64,000 nucleotides of DNA from Bacillus tuaregi (GCF_900104575.1 NZ_LT629731.1:3335102-3399101), one strand, 5' to 3'; shown: positions 1 through 8,844, counted from the stretch's first letter. Translations and numbers: made by a program. Notes: a model not told the origin generated them from the sequence alone.

Positions 1-65
1 AATATTTAACGGATTAAGAAAAATGTTGGATTCATCAAATTATTCACGTTCTTATTCCAATGCAA

Positions 66-89
66 AAAGAACCGGCTGACCGGTTCTTT
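66..89 (-). terminator. Rho-independent terminator after bofC
   Basis: A perfect 10-bp inverted repeat (AAAGAACCGG / CCGGTTCTTT) with a 4-nt loop lies just past the bofC stop. Bases 1-65 hold no gene that I can see. Confidence 0.8.
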
Positions 90-100
90 ATTAGAAGCTT

Positions 101-646
101 TTAATTAGCCGCCTTTTCTTTCGAATACGATTTAAACGTTTCTAATACTTCCACATAGCGGTCCTTTGTTTTAATCGGAATCCCCTTTTTTAATTCTATT
201 CTTTTACGGCTTTCCAGCTTCCCAACATCAATTTGGAAAAAGGATTGAATTATATGAGATTTATAGGGCTTTCCATTAAAAATTGTTAATATCCCGTCCT
301 CCGTCACACCAAAATAACCATTTGTTTTCAATAATGGCGAGATATCGTCCATTTCCTTCCGAAAAACGAATTTCCCCTGATTCATCCCAATAAACTGCCA
401 TTCATCATATTTAGCCCAAAAGTTTTCCATGGACCAAATCGTTTCGGTGATGGTCTCTTCACTTATTTCACCATCCACATACATATAGGTTAATAGGACA
501 TCGACTTCGATTGGGAGCTTTATTTCTTCAACAGGTTGAATAGCTAAAGCTTTATGACTTTCTCCTCCTAGAGAGAAATCTGCTAAAAGGATCACCCATA
601 CAAATCCAACCAGGGCAATAATTCGAACAGACCATTTTGTTTGCAT
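101..646 (-). CDS. bofC: BofC, intercompartmental sporulation signalling protein
   Basis: The 181-aa product has one N-terminal hydrophobic segment (about residues 7-24, signal peptide or anchor) followed by a soluble domain, matching the size and layout of Bacillus BofC. BofC is a forespore protein secreted into the intermembrane space, where in B. subtilis it inhibits the SpoIVB protease that triggers pro-sigma-K processing. The SpoIVFA/SpoIVFB pair that SpoIVB signalling acts on is also in this window (17.1-18.8 kb). The start is supported by GAGGTGATC upstream of the ATG. A hairpin terminator follows directly. The identification rests on overall protein pattern and on synteny with the coxA-safA-nad region. 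Confidence 0.82.
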   Translation of the reverse strand: MQTKWSVRIIALVGFVWVILLADFSLGGESHKALAIQPVEEIKLPIEVDVLLTYMYVDGEISEETITETIWSMENFWAKYDEWQFIGMNQGKFVFRKEMDDISPLLKTNGYFGVTEDGILTIFNGKPYKSHIIQSFFQIDVGKLESRKRIELKKGIPIKTKDRYVEVLETFKSYSKEKAAN

Positions 647-782
647 AGACGATCACCTCGTTTTGAAATCGGAGCAACGGCTTTTTACCTATCAGTAAGA
701 AGCTTTTACGCAATTGAACCTCTTATTATCACATTACTATTTTGACCAATTTTTTCATGCTTATCCTTGTTTTAAGCACAAA

Positions 783-813
783 AAACAGAGCAAGACTATA
801 GCCTGCTCTGTTT
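783..813 (-). terminator. Terminator after the YhcN/CoxA-like gene
   Basis: The inverted repeat AAACAGAGCA / TGCTCTGTTT with an 11-nt loop lies just downstream of the lipoprotein gene stop at 820. Confidence 0.75.
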
Positions 814-819
814 ATCGGG

Positions 820-1551
820 TTATTGGTCAATATTTTCCTTTGAGTTCTTTATATTTTGTATCTCATGATCCAGATCATCCATTGGGCCACCGTTTTGAAT
901 ATCGTTGTTAATGACCTTAATACGGTTATACTGACTTTCATTTGTCAGTATTTTAACTGTTCTTCCATGACGATATGGCTCAATGGCACTGGCGATGTTT
1001 TTCTTCGTCTCTTCAACCTTATTGCCATCATTTAATAGGACGCCTACAATAATCGTGTCCTCTCGAATCACCGTCTGGGCATCCTTAACATTTTCTACCC
1101 TTTTGGCTTTGCTAGTGATTTGTTCCGTTTGTTTTCCACCATTGATAGCATGATTATTACGGCGCGAAGGGGTTGCTTGATTTGATAAATGTCCATGATA
1201 GTTCCTATCGTCATTGCTGATTTCTTCTCTGCCATCAATGACTACTTCGCGATTATTAATTTTGTAAACGCCACTTTTATTTTTCATGTTTTGAATGCCT
1301 TGGCGGTTCGTTCCTCGTTCTTTTCCCAATGAATGGTCCAAAGCCTCTGTTGCAGGACCATCATTGTCATCCTCAAGAAGAATAGCGTTTCCACCATTTC
1401 CATCATGGTTTTCATTTGAGTAATAACCAATCGGGATGGTGTCATTATCGTTTCTCCGGTCTTGAATAGCTGATTCATCATTTCCGCAGCCGGTAAGACC
1501 GATCATGATGAACATAGTTGGTAGTAACCAGAATTTTTTATGTTGTTGCAC
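820..1551 (-). CDS. YhcN/YlaJ family sporulation lipoprotein (CoxA-like)
   Basis: From a GTG start at 1551 the product is 243 aa, with a hydrophobic signal ending in the lipobox LTGC (Cys22), so it should be a lipoprotein. The middle (about residues 30-130) is low-complexity and rich in Asn, Asp, Gly and Arg. The C-terminal half fits the YhcN/YlaJ fold found in spore membrane and cortex proteins. In B. subtilis coxA sits next to safA, as this gene nearly does, so a CoxA-like spore cortex role is inferred. The GTG was preferred because GGTGGAG precedes it at good spacing and it places the signal peptide at the N-terminus; the longer ATG frame adds 14 polar residues. Confidence 0.7.
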   Translation of the reverse strand: MQQHKKFWLLPTMFIMIGLTGCGNDESAIQDRRNDNDTIPIGYYSNENHDGNGGNAILLEDDNDGPATEALDHSLGKERGTNRQGIQNMKNKSGVYKINNREVVIDGREEISNDDRNYHGHLSNQATPSRRNNHAINGGKQTEQITSKAKRVENVKDAQTVIREDTIIVGVLLNDGNKVEETKKNIASAIEPYRHGRTVKILTNESQYNRIKVINNDIQNGGPMDDLDHEIQNIKNSKENIDQ

Positions 1552-1749
1552 GGAAGCTCCACCTCTCCACTTAAAAATGAGCATCGCATTCACTTTGTAT
1601 GGAGAAGCTTAACTTCAAGAAAAAAGTTAACTTCATAATCATTTTCATTCCAGTCTGGCTTCCTGGCCGGAATAAAGGAAGAGTAAATACAATGCTCATT
1701 ATTAGAATGTGAACAGACTCCGTTTTTAAATCCTGTCAGATACCTCCAT

Positions 1750-2733
1750 TTAGTTAATGTTTGTTTCAAGCTGTTTGTAGAAAGCAAGCCTCTCATCCAA
1801 TTGTCCCAAGGTTAATTCCATGACCGAACGAACCTTTCGTACATCATTGTAAGTATGCTCTTTAACAAGCCTGTTCCATTCACGGAAAATATCGGTCGGA
1901 AATGCCAGTGCATATAAAAAGACAGGATGTTGAAAATAGGACTGAAGGAGTTGAAATGAGGACAGCTCCTTGATTGACCAACTTAAAAAAGGAAGAATTC
2001 GGTTAGAATATTGTAAATAATCGGCTATGCTTGGTCCGGTACTAATTAAGTCAAAATCAATTAAATACAATTCCCCCGTCGAAATTCGGAAAAAATTATG
2101 ATGTGCTACATCTCCATGTAAAATCACATTGGGAAAGGAGTATAAGGATTCCTTTTCCTGTCTTAAGCCGGTTAATGACCATTCAGCCCAATAGATTAAG
2201 CCCTCAATAACCTCCTTTTGTAAAAAAGAGGAGAGTACGTGAGCATTAGCTTGAAACTGCTGAAGCCTTTCTTCCCATTTATCTATAAGATGGAAAGCCG
2301 GTAGGATGGTTCTATAGCTGTCAACCAGCTTTTCTGATGCGATGTGAAAACTCTGTAAAAGTGTAAGACCTTCCTGGCAATGATCCATCGAATCATAGTA
2401 AAAGGTATTCTCTCCCCTTCTAAGATACTCAAGAAAACCAAAGTACTGTGACTCAAAAAATAACCGATGTTCATTTGGAAGGGAGTAAAAAGAATACGAA
2501 TAATCGAAGCCGGCCTTTTTTAGAGATTGGGTAAAGACCTCTTGTATTTTCAGACGTCTGAGGGAGGAATAGCCCTTTAGCACAAATTGAAATCCGTCCT
2601 TTAAGCTAACAATATACACATTTTTTCTAAGTGGCGTAAGGGAGAGAATCTGAAAAGGCAGGTGTTGCTTTAAATAGGAGAGGAGACGATTATGAAATCC
2701 ATCGTCTCCTCTAAATTTAATCGTTATATTCAC
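1750..2733 (-). CDS. APH/CotS-like phosphotransferase-fold protein
   Basis: The 327-aa protein has the aminoglycoside/choline kinase-like fold signature: a Brenner-type loop HGDVAHHNFF and a metal-binding LIDFDLISTGP. This is the layout of the CotS/YsxE/YutH family of spore-coat-associated kinase-like proteins; no substrate is known. The Brenner loop keeps HGD but has HN where active kinases often have xxN, so activity is plausible but unproven. The gene overlaps the safA 3' end by 17 bp and is probably co-transcribed with it. A GTG start was chosen because GAGGAAAG precedes it; the frame stays open upstream, but only as antisense-free overlap within safA. By position and fold it probably acts in coat or cortex assembly. 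Confidence 0.72.
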   Translation of the reverse strand: MNITIKFRGDDGFHNRLLSYLKQHLPFQILSLTPLRKNVYIVSLKDGFQFVLKGYSSLRRLKIQEVFTQSLKKAGFDYSYSFYSLPNEHRLFFESQYFGFLEYLRRGENTFYYDSMDHCQEGLTLLQSFHIASEKLVDSYRTILPAFHLIDKWEERLQQFQANAHVLSSFLQKEVIEGLIYWAEWSLTGLRQEKESLYSFPNVILHGDVAHHNFFRISTGELYLIDFDLISTGPSIADYLQYSNRILPFLSWSIKELSSFQLLQSYFQHPVFLYALAFPTDIFREWNRLVKEHTYNDVRKVRSVMELTLGQLDERLAFYKQLETNIN

Positions 2734-4678
2734 TGCTTTCCTCATCACGTGGTGTTGGGTACCCTGGCCCAAAATCGTAAGGAACCCCATAATCGCCCAT
2801 CGGCGCCCCATAGTCTGGCACTCCTGCCTGCATATATGGTCCGTAAGGTGGTTGACCAAAGCCCATTTGCGGATAATAAGGACCAGGGAAAAATCCTCCA
2901 GGCATACCTGGTGACATTGGTGGAGCAGAATAGCCCCCTCCTCCAAAGCCTTCCATTGGGTATCCAGGCTGGGATCCTCCACAACCGCAATCCTTTTCTT
3001 GCATAGGCTGCGGCATTTGGTGCGGCATCTGTTGACCCATCATTGGCATTTGTTGTGGCATCTGCTGGCCCATCATTGGCATAGATTGCGGCATCTGCTG
3101 GCCCATCATTGGCATAGATTGCGGCATCTGCTGACCCATCATTGGCATAGACTGTGGCATCTGCTGACCCATCATTGGCATAGGTTGTGGCATCTGCTGA
3201 CCCATCATTGGCATAGGTTGTGGCATCTGCTGACCCATCATTGGCATAGGCTGTGGCATCTGCTGACCCATCATTGGCATAGGTTGTGGCATCTGCTGAC
3301 CCATCATTGGCATAGGTTGTGGCATCTGCTGACCCATCATTGGCATAGGTTGATCCATTGGCATCATTGGGGTTTGCGCACCCATCTCCGGATTTCCTGG
3401 TGACGGCATTCCTTGACCTGTTTCGGGTGAGAACATTTGCGGCATAAATGGTGATGATTCTTCATACATATCAGGACCATCCTGAATACCGGCTACCATG
3501 CCAGGCTGATTTGGTATTGGCGCTTCTGGCATGTAAGCACCCTGTACCTGTGGAAAGGCAGGATTAGCATTCATTGGCATTGAAGGCATTTGTGCTCCCA
3601 TTAGCGGTGGACATGGCATTTGTGGTGCATGCATTTGCGCACCCATTACCGGAGGACATGGCATTTGTGCTCCTTGTACCTGTGGATATGGCATCTGTGC
3701 TGGCATTTGCATTCCTTGTACCTGCGGATATGGCATCTGTGCTGGCATTTGCATTCCTTGTACCTGCGGATATGGCATTGGCTGACCACCTGGATAACAC
3801 GGATCGAAGCATGGATTAACATAGTTTGGCATGTATGGATACATTGGCTGATATTGACCTCCTACATTTTGATCGATTGGGGATTCCGGAATCGGTGGAA
3901 AGTCTTCAGGGCTTTCAAACACCGGATTTACCTCCGGAAGAACATTTAATGGCTTTGGTGGTAATTTGGGCAATGATTTAGGCGGCTCTGGGACGTTGAC
4001 ATTTGCCATGTTCGACATAAAATAGTTATTGATATCAGCTTCAGAGATTGGCAGCGGCATTTTGGGAAGATATGGCTTTTTCGCCTCTTCAACCGCTTTT
4101 ACTTTCGGAACCTCTTTTATTGGTTCCATCGGCTTTACCTTTGGAGCTTCTTTTGGTAATTCCTTTGGCTTCGCTTTCGGCACTGGCTTTGGTGCTTCAG
4201 GCATTGCCTTCTGTATTGGCTTTGGTGCCGGCTTCGGTGCTTCAGGCATTGCCTTCTGTATTGGCTTTGGTGCCGGCTTCGGTGCTTCAGGCATTGCCTT
4301 CTGTATTGGCTTTGGTGCTGGCTTTGGTGCTTCAGGCATTGCCTTCGGTACTTCAATAGGTGCTGGCTTTGGAGGTTCTACCGGCTCCGCCTTCGGTTCT
4401 TCCTTAGGCTCCTCCTTTGGTTTTTCCTTCATAATAGGAAACTCCTGCTTTGGCATTTCTTTTTTGGCACCCATGTTTATTTTTGCCCCTTGTACTCCGG
4501 TAGGAGCCTCTTTCTTTATATTGCCTCCTGATGTTGGGACTTTTATTTTCATACCGGGCATAATCATATCGGGGTTGCTAAGCTGTGAATTCATCTTTTT
4601 CAGCTCTTCGAAATCTACGCCATACTTCTTGGCTATCTTCCAAAGAGTATCCCCTTTTTGTACGATATGGATTTTCAC
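2717..4678 (-). CDS. safA: SafA, LysM spore coat morphogenetic protein
   Basis: The 653-aa protein starts with one LysM domain (about residues 2-48, beginning KIHIVQKGDTLWKIA) that binds cortex peptidoglycan. It continues into a very long Pro/Met/Gln-rich region typical of SafA, which in B. subtilis recruits inner coat proteins and interacts with SpoVID. The tail contains a KPIQKAMPEAPKPAP-type repeat, a QVQGMQMPAQ-type repeat and ten 11-residue MPMMGQQMPQP units, then a CGCGG motif. The GTG start is supported by GGGAGG eight bases upstream and places LysM at the extreme N-terminus; the longer reading frame adds 33 residues of non-family sequence. At 653 aa it is much longer than B. subtilis SafA (387 aa). 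Confidence 0.88.
   Translation of the reverse strand: MKIHIVQKGDTLWKIAKKYGVDFEELKKMNSQLSNPDMIMPGMKIKVPTSGGNIKKEAPTGVQGAKINMGAKKEMPKQEFPIMKEKPKEEPKEEPKAEPVEPPKPAPIEVPKAMPEAPKPAPKPIQKAMPEAPKPAPKPIQKAMPEAPKPAPKPIQKAMPEAPKPVPKAKPKELPKEAPKVKPMEPIKEVPKVKAVEEAKKPYLPKMPLPISEADINNYFMSNMANVNVPEPPKSLPKLPPKPLNVLPEVNPVFESPEDFPPIPESPIDQNVGGQYQPMYPYMPNYVNPCFDPCYPGGQPMPYPQVQGMQMPAQMPYPQVQGMQMPAQMPYPQVQGAQMPCPPVMGAQMHAPQMPCPPLMGAQMPSMPMNANPAFPQVQGAYMPEAPIPNQPGMVAGIQDGPDMYEESSPFMPQMFSPETGQGMPSPGNPEMGAQTPMMPMDQPMPMMGQQMPQPMPMMGQQMPQPMPMMGQQMPQPMPMMGQQMPQPMPMMGQQMPQPMPMMGQQMPQSMPMMGQQMPQSMPMMGQQMPQSMPMMGQQMPQQMPMMGQQMPHQMPQPMQEKDCGCGGSQPGYPMEGFGGGGYSAPPMSPGMPGGFFPGPYYPQMGFGQPPYGPYMQAGVPDYGAPMGDYGVPYDFGPGYPTPRDEESSEYND
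3020..3346 (-). repeat. 33-bp coding tandem repeat in safA, ten units
   Basis: Ten nearly identical 33-bp units encode MPMMGQQMPQ(P/S/Q). Unit-to-unit differences are mostly in the last codon (Pro, then Ser, then Gln/His), which suggests stepwise expansion. Copy number is likely variable between strains. Confidence 0.93.
4183..4343 (-). repeat. 45-bp coding tandem repeat in safA, 3-4 units
   Basis: Units of 15 codons encode AMPEAPKPAPKPIQK; three full units and a degenerate fourth are visible, close behind the LysM domain. Confidence 0.9.
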
Positions 4679-4736
4679 TCTGATTTCCCTCCCATGCATA
4701 AGTCCTTTCATTCTATGTTGAATTGGGCAAATTGTT

Positions 4737-4914
4737 ATCAAATTCGCCCGCCGAATTTTCGCCCGGATTTTTATCAAGCTCGCTCGATAAAGATCCGAGG
4801 CATCCGCCGGAGGCTTAACTTCATTCAGCTGGGATTTAACCCGTCTGAATCGGAGAGAGTTTTTACATACATCCTTGAACTTTAGAAATAGAGAACTTCT
4901 GCTGATTGAAGTTA
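4737..4914 (+). repeat. Dispersed structured intergenic repeat, copy 1 (diverged)
   Basis: This intergenic stretch between safA and nadA aligns along most of its length with 16874-17066 and 60674-60866. It keeps the AATTCGcccgcCGAATT hairpin, the CGAGCTCGCTCG-like palindrome region, the CATCCGCCGGAGGC block and the ends TTAACTTCATTCAG / GCTGATTGAAGTTA. It is the most diverged and shortest of the three copies, with its central hairpins eroded. No protein is encoded. Confidence 0.8.
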
Positions 4915-4966
4915 GTCTTCATAAAAACTTATGCTATTTCTTGAATAAATATGATTACGCAAAAAA

Positions 4967-5016
4967 AGTGGCAGGGACCGTAAAAGGACGAATATCCTTT
5001 TACGATCCCTGCCACT
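4967..5016 (-). terminator. Strong terminator after nadA
   Basis: A 22-bp inverted repeat with one mismatch (AGTGGCAGGGACCG... / ...CGATCCCTGCCACT) and a 6-nt loop lies beyond the nadA stop, with an A-run on the plus strand giving a U-tract on the minus transcript. Confidence 0.9.
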
Positions 5017-5026
5017 ACTCACATCT

Positions 5027-6124
5027 TTATCTTTGCAGCATTCTATCAAGAGCTAATTTTGCTTTTTCTGCTACATCTTGATCTACTTTAATGATATTTT
5101 CAGATTCTCCCTTTTCAATGGACTCTAATGACCATGCCAAATGAGGAAGATCAATTCGGTTCATGGTTAAGCAGGAACACATATATGGGTTTAATGAAAT
5201 AATATGCTTATCCGGATGCTGTTGAATGATTCTGTTCACTAAATTCTGCTCAGTTCCAATAGCCCACGCGGAACCCGGCTCAGCACTTTTGATTGCATCA
5301 ATTATATAATTCGTTGAACCAGCCATGTCACTAAGGGCTACGACCTCACGAGAGCATTCCGGGTGAACAATAATTTTCATGTCCGGGTGCTGCTTTCGAA
5401 CACTTTGGACGTTTGCGACCGTGAAGTTTTCATGGACTGAGCAATGACCCTTCCATAGAATCACCTTAATATTTTCAAGCACCCCCTCATATTCCAGTCT
5501 ATTTTCCTGCGGATTCCACACGGCCATTTCTTCTAAGGAAATGCCAAGATTATAGGCTGTATTTCGTCCCAAATGCTGATCTGGAAGGAATAAGATTCTT
5601 TCCTTCTGCTCAAAGGCCCAGGCAACCATTTTTTCCGCATTCGAGGAAGTAACAGTTGCACCGCCATGCTCACCGACAAACGCTTTAATGGCTGCCGTTG
5701 AGTTCACATACGTCAATGGAAGAATCGTGTCACCGAAAGCTTCCATTAATGCCTCCCATGCTCTTTCTGTCTGATAGATGTCTGCCATATCTGCCATTGA
5801 ACAGCCCGCACGCATATCAGGTAAATAAACCCTTTGCTCTGCTGTTGTTAAAATATCAGCGGTCTCTGCCATGAAATGAACACCGCAAAAGGCAATAAAT
5901 TCAGCCTCCCTATTCTTAGCTGACAGCTGTGCAAGCACTAAAGAATCTCCTGTTGCATCTGCAAATTGAATGACCTCATCCTTTTGATAATGATGTCCAG
6001 GAATAAATAAACGTTTCCCTAATCTCACCTTTACCTCCTGCACACGATTTTCCAGCTCTTCTGTTGACATTTGTTTGTATATGTCAGGTAGCATTGTATG
6101 ATTCATCGTCTGTAAAATGGTCAT
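5027..6124 (-). CDS. nadA: Quinolinate synthase A
   Basis: NadA condenses iminoaspartate (from NadB) with dihydroxyacetone phosphate to quinolinate, using an oxygen-sensitive [4Fe-4S] cluster. The 365-aa protein has cysteines at 108 (AGCSM), 228 (GHCSV) and 318 (MCSC), which match with a constant shift of two the B. subtilis cluster ligands C110, C230 and C320. PGHHYQ near the N-terminus and HPECSRE are family motifs. The ATG at 6124 was chosen because AAGGGGAGTGGGGAA precedes it; an upstream frame of 15 codons lacks support. It is the last gene of nadB-nadC-nadA and is followed by a strong terminator. Confidence 0.95.
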   Translation of the reverse strand: MTILQTMNHTMLPDIYKQMSTEELENRVQEVKVRLGKRLFIPGHHYQKDEVIQFADATGDSLVLAQLSAKNREAEFIAFCGVHFMAETADILTTAEQRVYLPDMRAGCSMADMADIYQTERAWEALMEAFGDTILPLTYVNSTAAIKAFVGEHGGATVTSSNAEKMVAWAFEQKERILFLPDQHLGRNTAYNLGISLEEMAVWNPQENRLEYEGVLENIKVILWKGHCSVHENFTVANVQSVRKQHPDMKIIVHPECSREVVALSDMAGSTNYIIDAIKSAEPGSAWAIGTEQNLVNRIIQQHPDKHIISLNPYMCSCLTMNRIDLPHLAWSLESIEKGESENIIKVDQDVAEKAKLALDRMLQR

Positions 6125-6178
6125 TTCCCCACTCCCCTTAATCGTTTCTATAAAGTATCGCTTTAGCAAACTAGTATT

Positions 6179-7015
6179 CTAGCCAATATGAACTCTCACA
6201 CTAATATCAAGAGCCTTCACAGTATGCGTTAAACTACCAAGTGAAATCACATCTACACCTGTATCACTGTATTCAGCTAAATTATCCAGATTAATGCCGC
6301 CAGATGCTTCGGTTCGAATCTCATCTGGTACCAACCCAATCCACGCTTTAATTTCCTCGGGACTGCGGTTATCAAACATAATCACATCCGCTTTGGCTGC
6401 AACGGCTTCTAACAGCTGTTCTTTTGTTTCAACCTCTACTTCTATTTTCACCATATGACCAATGTTGGACCGGGCTTTTTCAATTGCCTTTGTAATCGAA
6501 CCTGCAAAGGAAATATGATTATCCTTGATCATCACTGCGTCGTATAAGCCAAAACGGTGGTTGGTACCGCCGCCGCACTGAACGGCATGCTTTTCTAGCA
6601 TCCGTAATCCCGGTGTTGTTTTTCTCGTATCAGCAATTTTTGTATGTTGACTGTTTAAAATACGGACTGCCTCATTCGTTTGGGTTGCAATGCCGCTCAT
6701 TCTTTGAACAAGATTCAGTACAACGCGCTCGCCCTGTAGCAGGCTAGCAACTTTACCTTTTACACTGGCAAAGATTTGCCCCTTTTCAATCCGCTCTCCG
6801 TCCCTTACTTTTAGCTCAATAGCACAATTTGCATCTAGCATAGGAAACCCTGTCCGAATGACGTCCTCACCACAAAAGATTCCATTTGCCTTTGCGATAA
6901 AAACAATCTCACCACTTTCTTCAGGACCGAAAATTGATTCGCTCGATAAATCCCCTTCCCCTATATCTTCAATGAAAAACTGTTCAAGTTGTAAGCGCAA
7001 TTTCAGCTTGTTCAA
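6179..7015 (-). CDS. nadC: Nicotinate-nucleotide pyrophosphorylase (quinolinate phosphoribosyltransferase)
   Basis: NadC decarboxylates quinolinate and transfers phosphoribose from PRPP to give nicotinate mononucleotide. FIEDIGEGDLSSE at the N-terminus, ADTRKTTPGLR, HRFGLYDAVMIKDNH and the C-terminal SGGI motif of the QPRTase barrel are all present. A TTG start at 7015 was chosen: AAGGGTGG lies five bases upstream and the resulting MNKLKL start resembles the B. subtilis protein (MNHLQL). A GTG three codons earlier is the alternative. The gene overlaps the nadB 3' end by 32 bp, which indicates translational coupling. Confidence 0.93.
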   Translation of the reverse strand: MNKLKLRLQLEQFFIEDIGEGDLSSESIFGPEESGEIVFIAKANGIFCGEDVIRTGFPMLDANCAIELKVRDGERIEKGQIFASVKGKVASLLQGERVVLNLVQRMSGIATQTNEAVRILNSQHTKIADTRKTTPGLRMLEKHAVQCGGGTNHRFGLYDAVMIKDNHISFAGSITKAIEKARSNIGHMVKIEVEVETKEQLLEAVAAKADVIMFDNRSPEEIKAWIGLVPDEIRTEASGGINLDNLAEYSDTGVDVISLGSLTHTVKALDISVRVHIG

Positions 7016-8546
7016 CGCAACCACCCTTTTTATATTGTATTATTTGTGTTTTCTCCCATGCTTTTTCTTCATTTGGATAATCTAAGCGAAGATGGCCACC
7101 ACGGCTTTCCGTTCTTGTAATAGCTGATTTGGTAACCAGCCATGAGCTGATGAGCATAAAGACCTGATTTAATTCCTCAGTAGATAGTGAATCTAAATCA
7201 GCTTCAAGCCATTGTTCAATCGCAAAGCCCTCAAGAAAATCTAGTTGCTGCTTTAGATTTTCCTTTGTCCTGACAATCCCAGTACGCTCCATCATACTCT
7301 TTTTCAGCTTTGTAACATCAGGCAGGAGACTGCGGGAAGGTGTTATCCTTTCATTTGTACCTTTTCGAACAAATAAATTCCCTTCTCCCTGTGATTCATT
7401 AATAAAAGCTGCCAGGCGCTTGCCAAAGAATAATCCTTCTAGTAACGAATTACTGGCAAGGCGATTGGCTCCATGCACACCAGTACATGCTGCTTCACCA
7501 ATCGCATAAAGATTAGGGATGGTTGTCTGTCCATTGAGATTCGTCACAATGCCGCCCATTAAAAAGTGACAGCCCGGTACGACAGGGATTTTCCCACTGT
7601 TAATATGAATGCCATTTTCTTCACAAATAGAAGCAACGGTTGGAAAATGACTCTCAAAATGTTTAATAGTCGAAATATCCAAATAGATCGTATGCCCTCT
7701 TCTCATCCAATCAAAAATCGTTTGTGACACTACATGTCTTGGTGCTAAATCCTTGTAAGGATGAACCCCCTCCATAATGTAAGTCCCATCCTCTGTTACA
7801 AGTCTTGCCCCTTCACCTCTAACTGCCTCTGAGACAAGACCCGCACCCTTTCCATTTGCATTCAATAGAGTAGGATGAAATTGAACAAACTCCATGTCTG
7901 CCAATTGAGCACCGGCGCGATACGCAAGGGCAAGACCATCCCCTGTTACGGTTTCAGCATTTGAAGTAAAGCTATAAATTTGCCCCAGGCCGCCTGTGGC
8001 AATGACTGTATGATCTGCAAACACTTGAATAGACCGTCCATTGGATTCCTTTGCCTTTACACCTATACATCTACCATCACTTATCATTAATTCATAGACT
8101 GTCATATTTTCCATCAAGGTTATATGGTTAATTTGTTGCTGCAAAAAGTCTATAATGGTTTTTCCTGTTGCGTCTCCTCCGCCATGGACAATTCTTTTTT
8201 CGCTATGTGCACCTTCAAGCCCGAGCTTGACATGGCCTGATGCATCACGGTCAAAGGAGCAGCCCTCTAGGAGAAGTTCATTTATTAATTCCGGCGCCTC
8301 TTCTGTCATTAAGGAAACTGCTTCAAGGTTGTTATGAAAACGTCCAGCTTCTAGTGTATCCTGATAATGTTTAGTTGGATGATCATAATCAGCTATGGCA
8401 GCAGCAATTCCTCCTTGAGCTAAATAAGAATTACTCGTTGTGACCTCTGTTTTTGTGATAATAATCACATGTAAGTCACTACTAAGCTTTTTCGCCAATT
8501 GTAAAGCCGCTATCCCGCTACCAATAATCACTACATTTGCATGCAT
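6984..8546 (-). CDS. nadB: L-aspartate oxidase
   Basis: NadB oxidises L-aspartate to iminoaspartate with FAD, the first step of de novo NAD synthesis. The 520-aa protein has the N-terminal dinucleotide-binding motif IIGSGIAAL, the SYLAQGGIAAA loop, HGGGDATGK, the HPT/EAVRGEGA substrate-binding stretch, and GEAACTGVHGANRLASNSLLE near the FAD. All are standard for the succinate dehydrogenase/NadB flavoprotein family. GAAGGGAAA precedes the ATG. It is the first gene of the nad operon, and a candidate NiaR operator sits over its promoter. Confidence 0.95.
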   Translation of the reverse strand: MHANVVIIGSGIAALQLAKKLSSDLHVIIITKTEVTTSNSYLAQGGIAAAIADYDHPTKHYQDTLEAGRFHNNLEAVSLMTEEAPELINELLLEGCSFDRDASGHVKLGLEGAHSEKRIVHGGGDATGKTIIDFLQQQINHITLMENMTVYELMISDGRCIGVKAKESNGRSIQVFADHTVIATGGLGQIYSFTSNAETVTGDGLALAYRAGAQLADMEFVQFHPTLLNANGKGAGLVSEAVRGEGARLVTEDGTYIMEGVHPYKDLAPRHVVSQTIFDWMRRGHTIYLDISTIKHFESHFPTVASICEENGIHINSGKIPVVPGCHFLMGGIVTNLNGQTTIPNLYAIGEAACTGVHGANRLASNSLLEGLFFGKRLAAFINESQGEGNLFVRKGTNERITPSRSLLPDVTKLKKSMMERTGIVRTKENLKQQLDFLEGFAIEQWLEADLDSLSTEELNQVFMLISSWLVTKSAITRTESRGGHLRLDYPNEEKAWEKTQIIQYKKGGCVEQAEIALTT

Positions 8547-8584
8547 TTTCCCTTCATCTGCCCTTCATCTTCTCCTTTTAAGTT

Positions 8585-8632
8585 AACAGGTGTCTTGACA
8601 CATATATTTACATAGATTTAAACTAATGACAA
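8585..8632 (-). promoter_or_regulatory. nadB promoter with candidate NiaR operator
   Basis: On the minus strand TTGTCA (8632-8627) and TAAATA (8610-8605) are 16 bp apart. Immediately downstream the inverted repeat GTGTC-TT-GACAC (8590-8601), within ACAGGTGTCTTGACACAT, overlaps the expected start of transcription. NiaR (YrxA) represses nadBCA in B. subtilis in response to nicotinic acid, and niaR is encoded divergently here, so this is the expected operator position. Confidence 0.62.
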
Positions 8633-8685
8633 GTATTTTTTCCTATTTTTCTTTCAATTCCTTTAGATTTCATGTATTTTTCCTT

Positions 8686-8735
8686 TTGATACCTACTTGT
8701 TTACTAGATTTAATTGATGGATTTCAACGGAAATC
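8686..8735 (+). promoter_or_regulatory. nifS-niaR promoter with downstream inverted repeat
   Basis: TTGATA (8686-8691) and TTTAAT (8709-8714) are 17 bp apart, a sigma-A-type promoter. Near the expected +1 is a perfect inverted repeat GATTTC-AACG-GAAATC (8720-8735) that could be an operator; it does not resemble the GTGTC/GACAC repeat on the nadB side. Confidence 0.45.
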
Positions 8736-8766
8736 ACTCCATTTAGAAAATGGTAATCCTGCAATA

Positions 8767-8788
8767 TTTGCTTTATCATAAAAGCAAA
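8767..8788 (+). repeat. Inverted repeat in the nifS 5' leader
   Basis: TTTGCTTT / AAAGCAAA is perfect over 8 bp with a 6-nt loop, 56 bp before the nifS start. It lacks a T-tract, so it is not an obvious terminator; its function is unknown. Confidence 0.4.
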
Positions 8789-8844
8789 GCTCTTGTGAAT
8801 ACATGATCATTTTTAGCAAAAATCCGAAAAGTTGGTGAACACAT

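Noticed and set aside
1603-1636. GCTTAACTTC...GTTAACTTC direct repeat near coxA as another copy of the structured repeat
   Set aside because: Only about ten bases match the repeat ends and none of the internal stems are present.
3020-3346. Possible CRISPR array
   Set aside because: The units are contiguous 33-bp coding repeats without spacers, in frame with safA.
2999-3403. A 134-codon plus-strand frame rich in His, Trp and Leu
   Set aside because: It is the antisense reading of the safA 33-bp repeats; periodicity alone keeps it open.
4029-4721. A 230-codon plus-strand Gly/Phe/Ala-rich frame
   Set aside because: It is antisense to the safA LysM and Pro-rich repeat region, with no ribosome-binding site or family signature.
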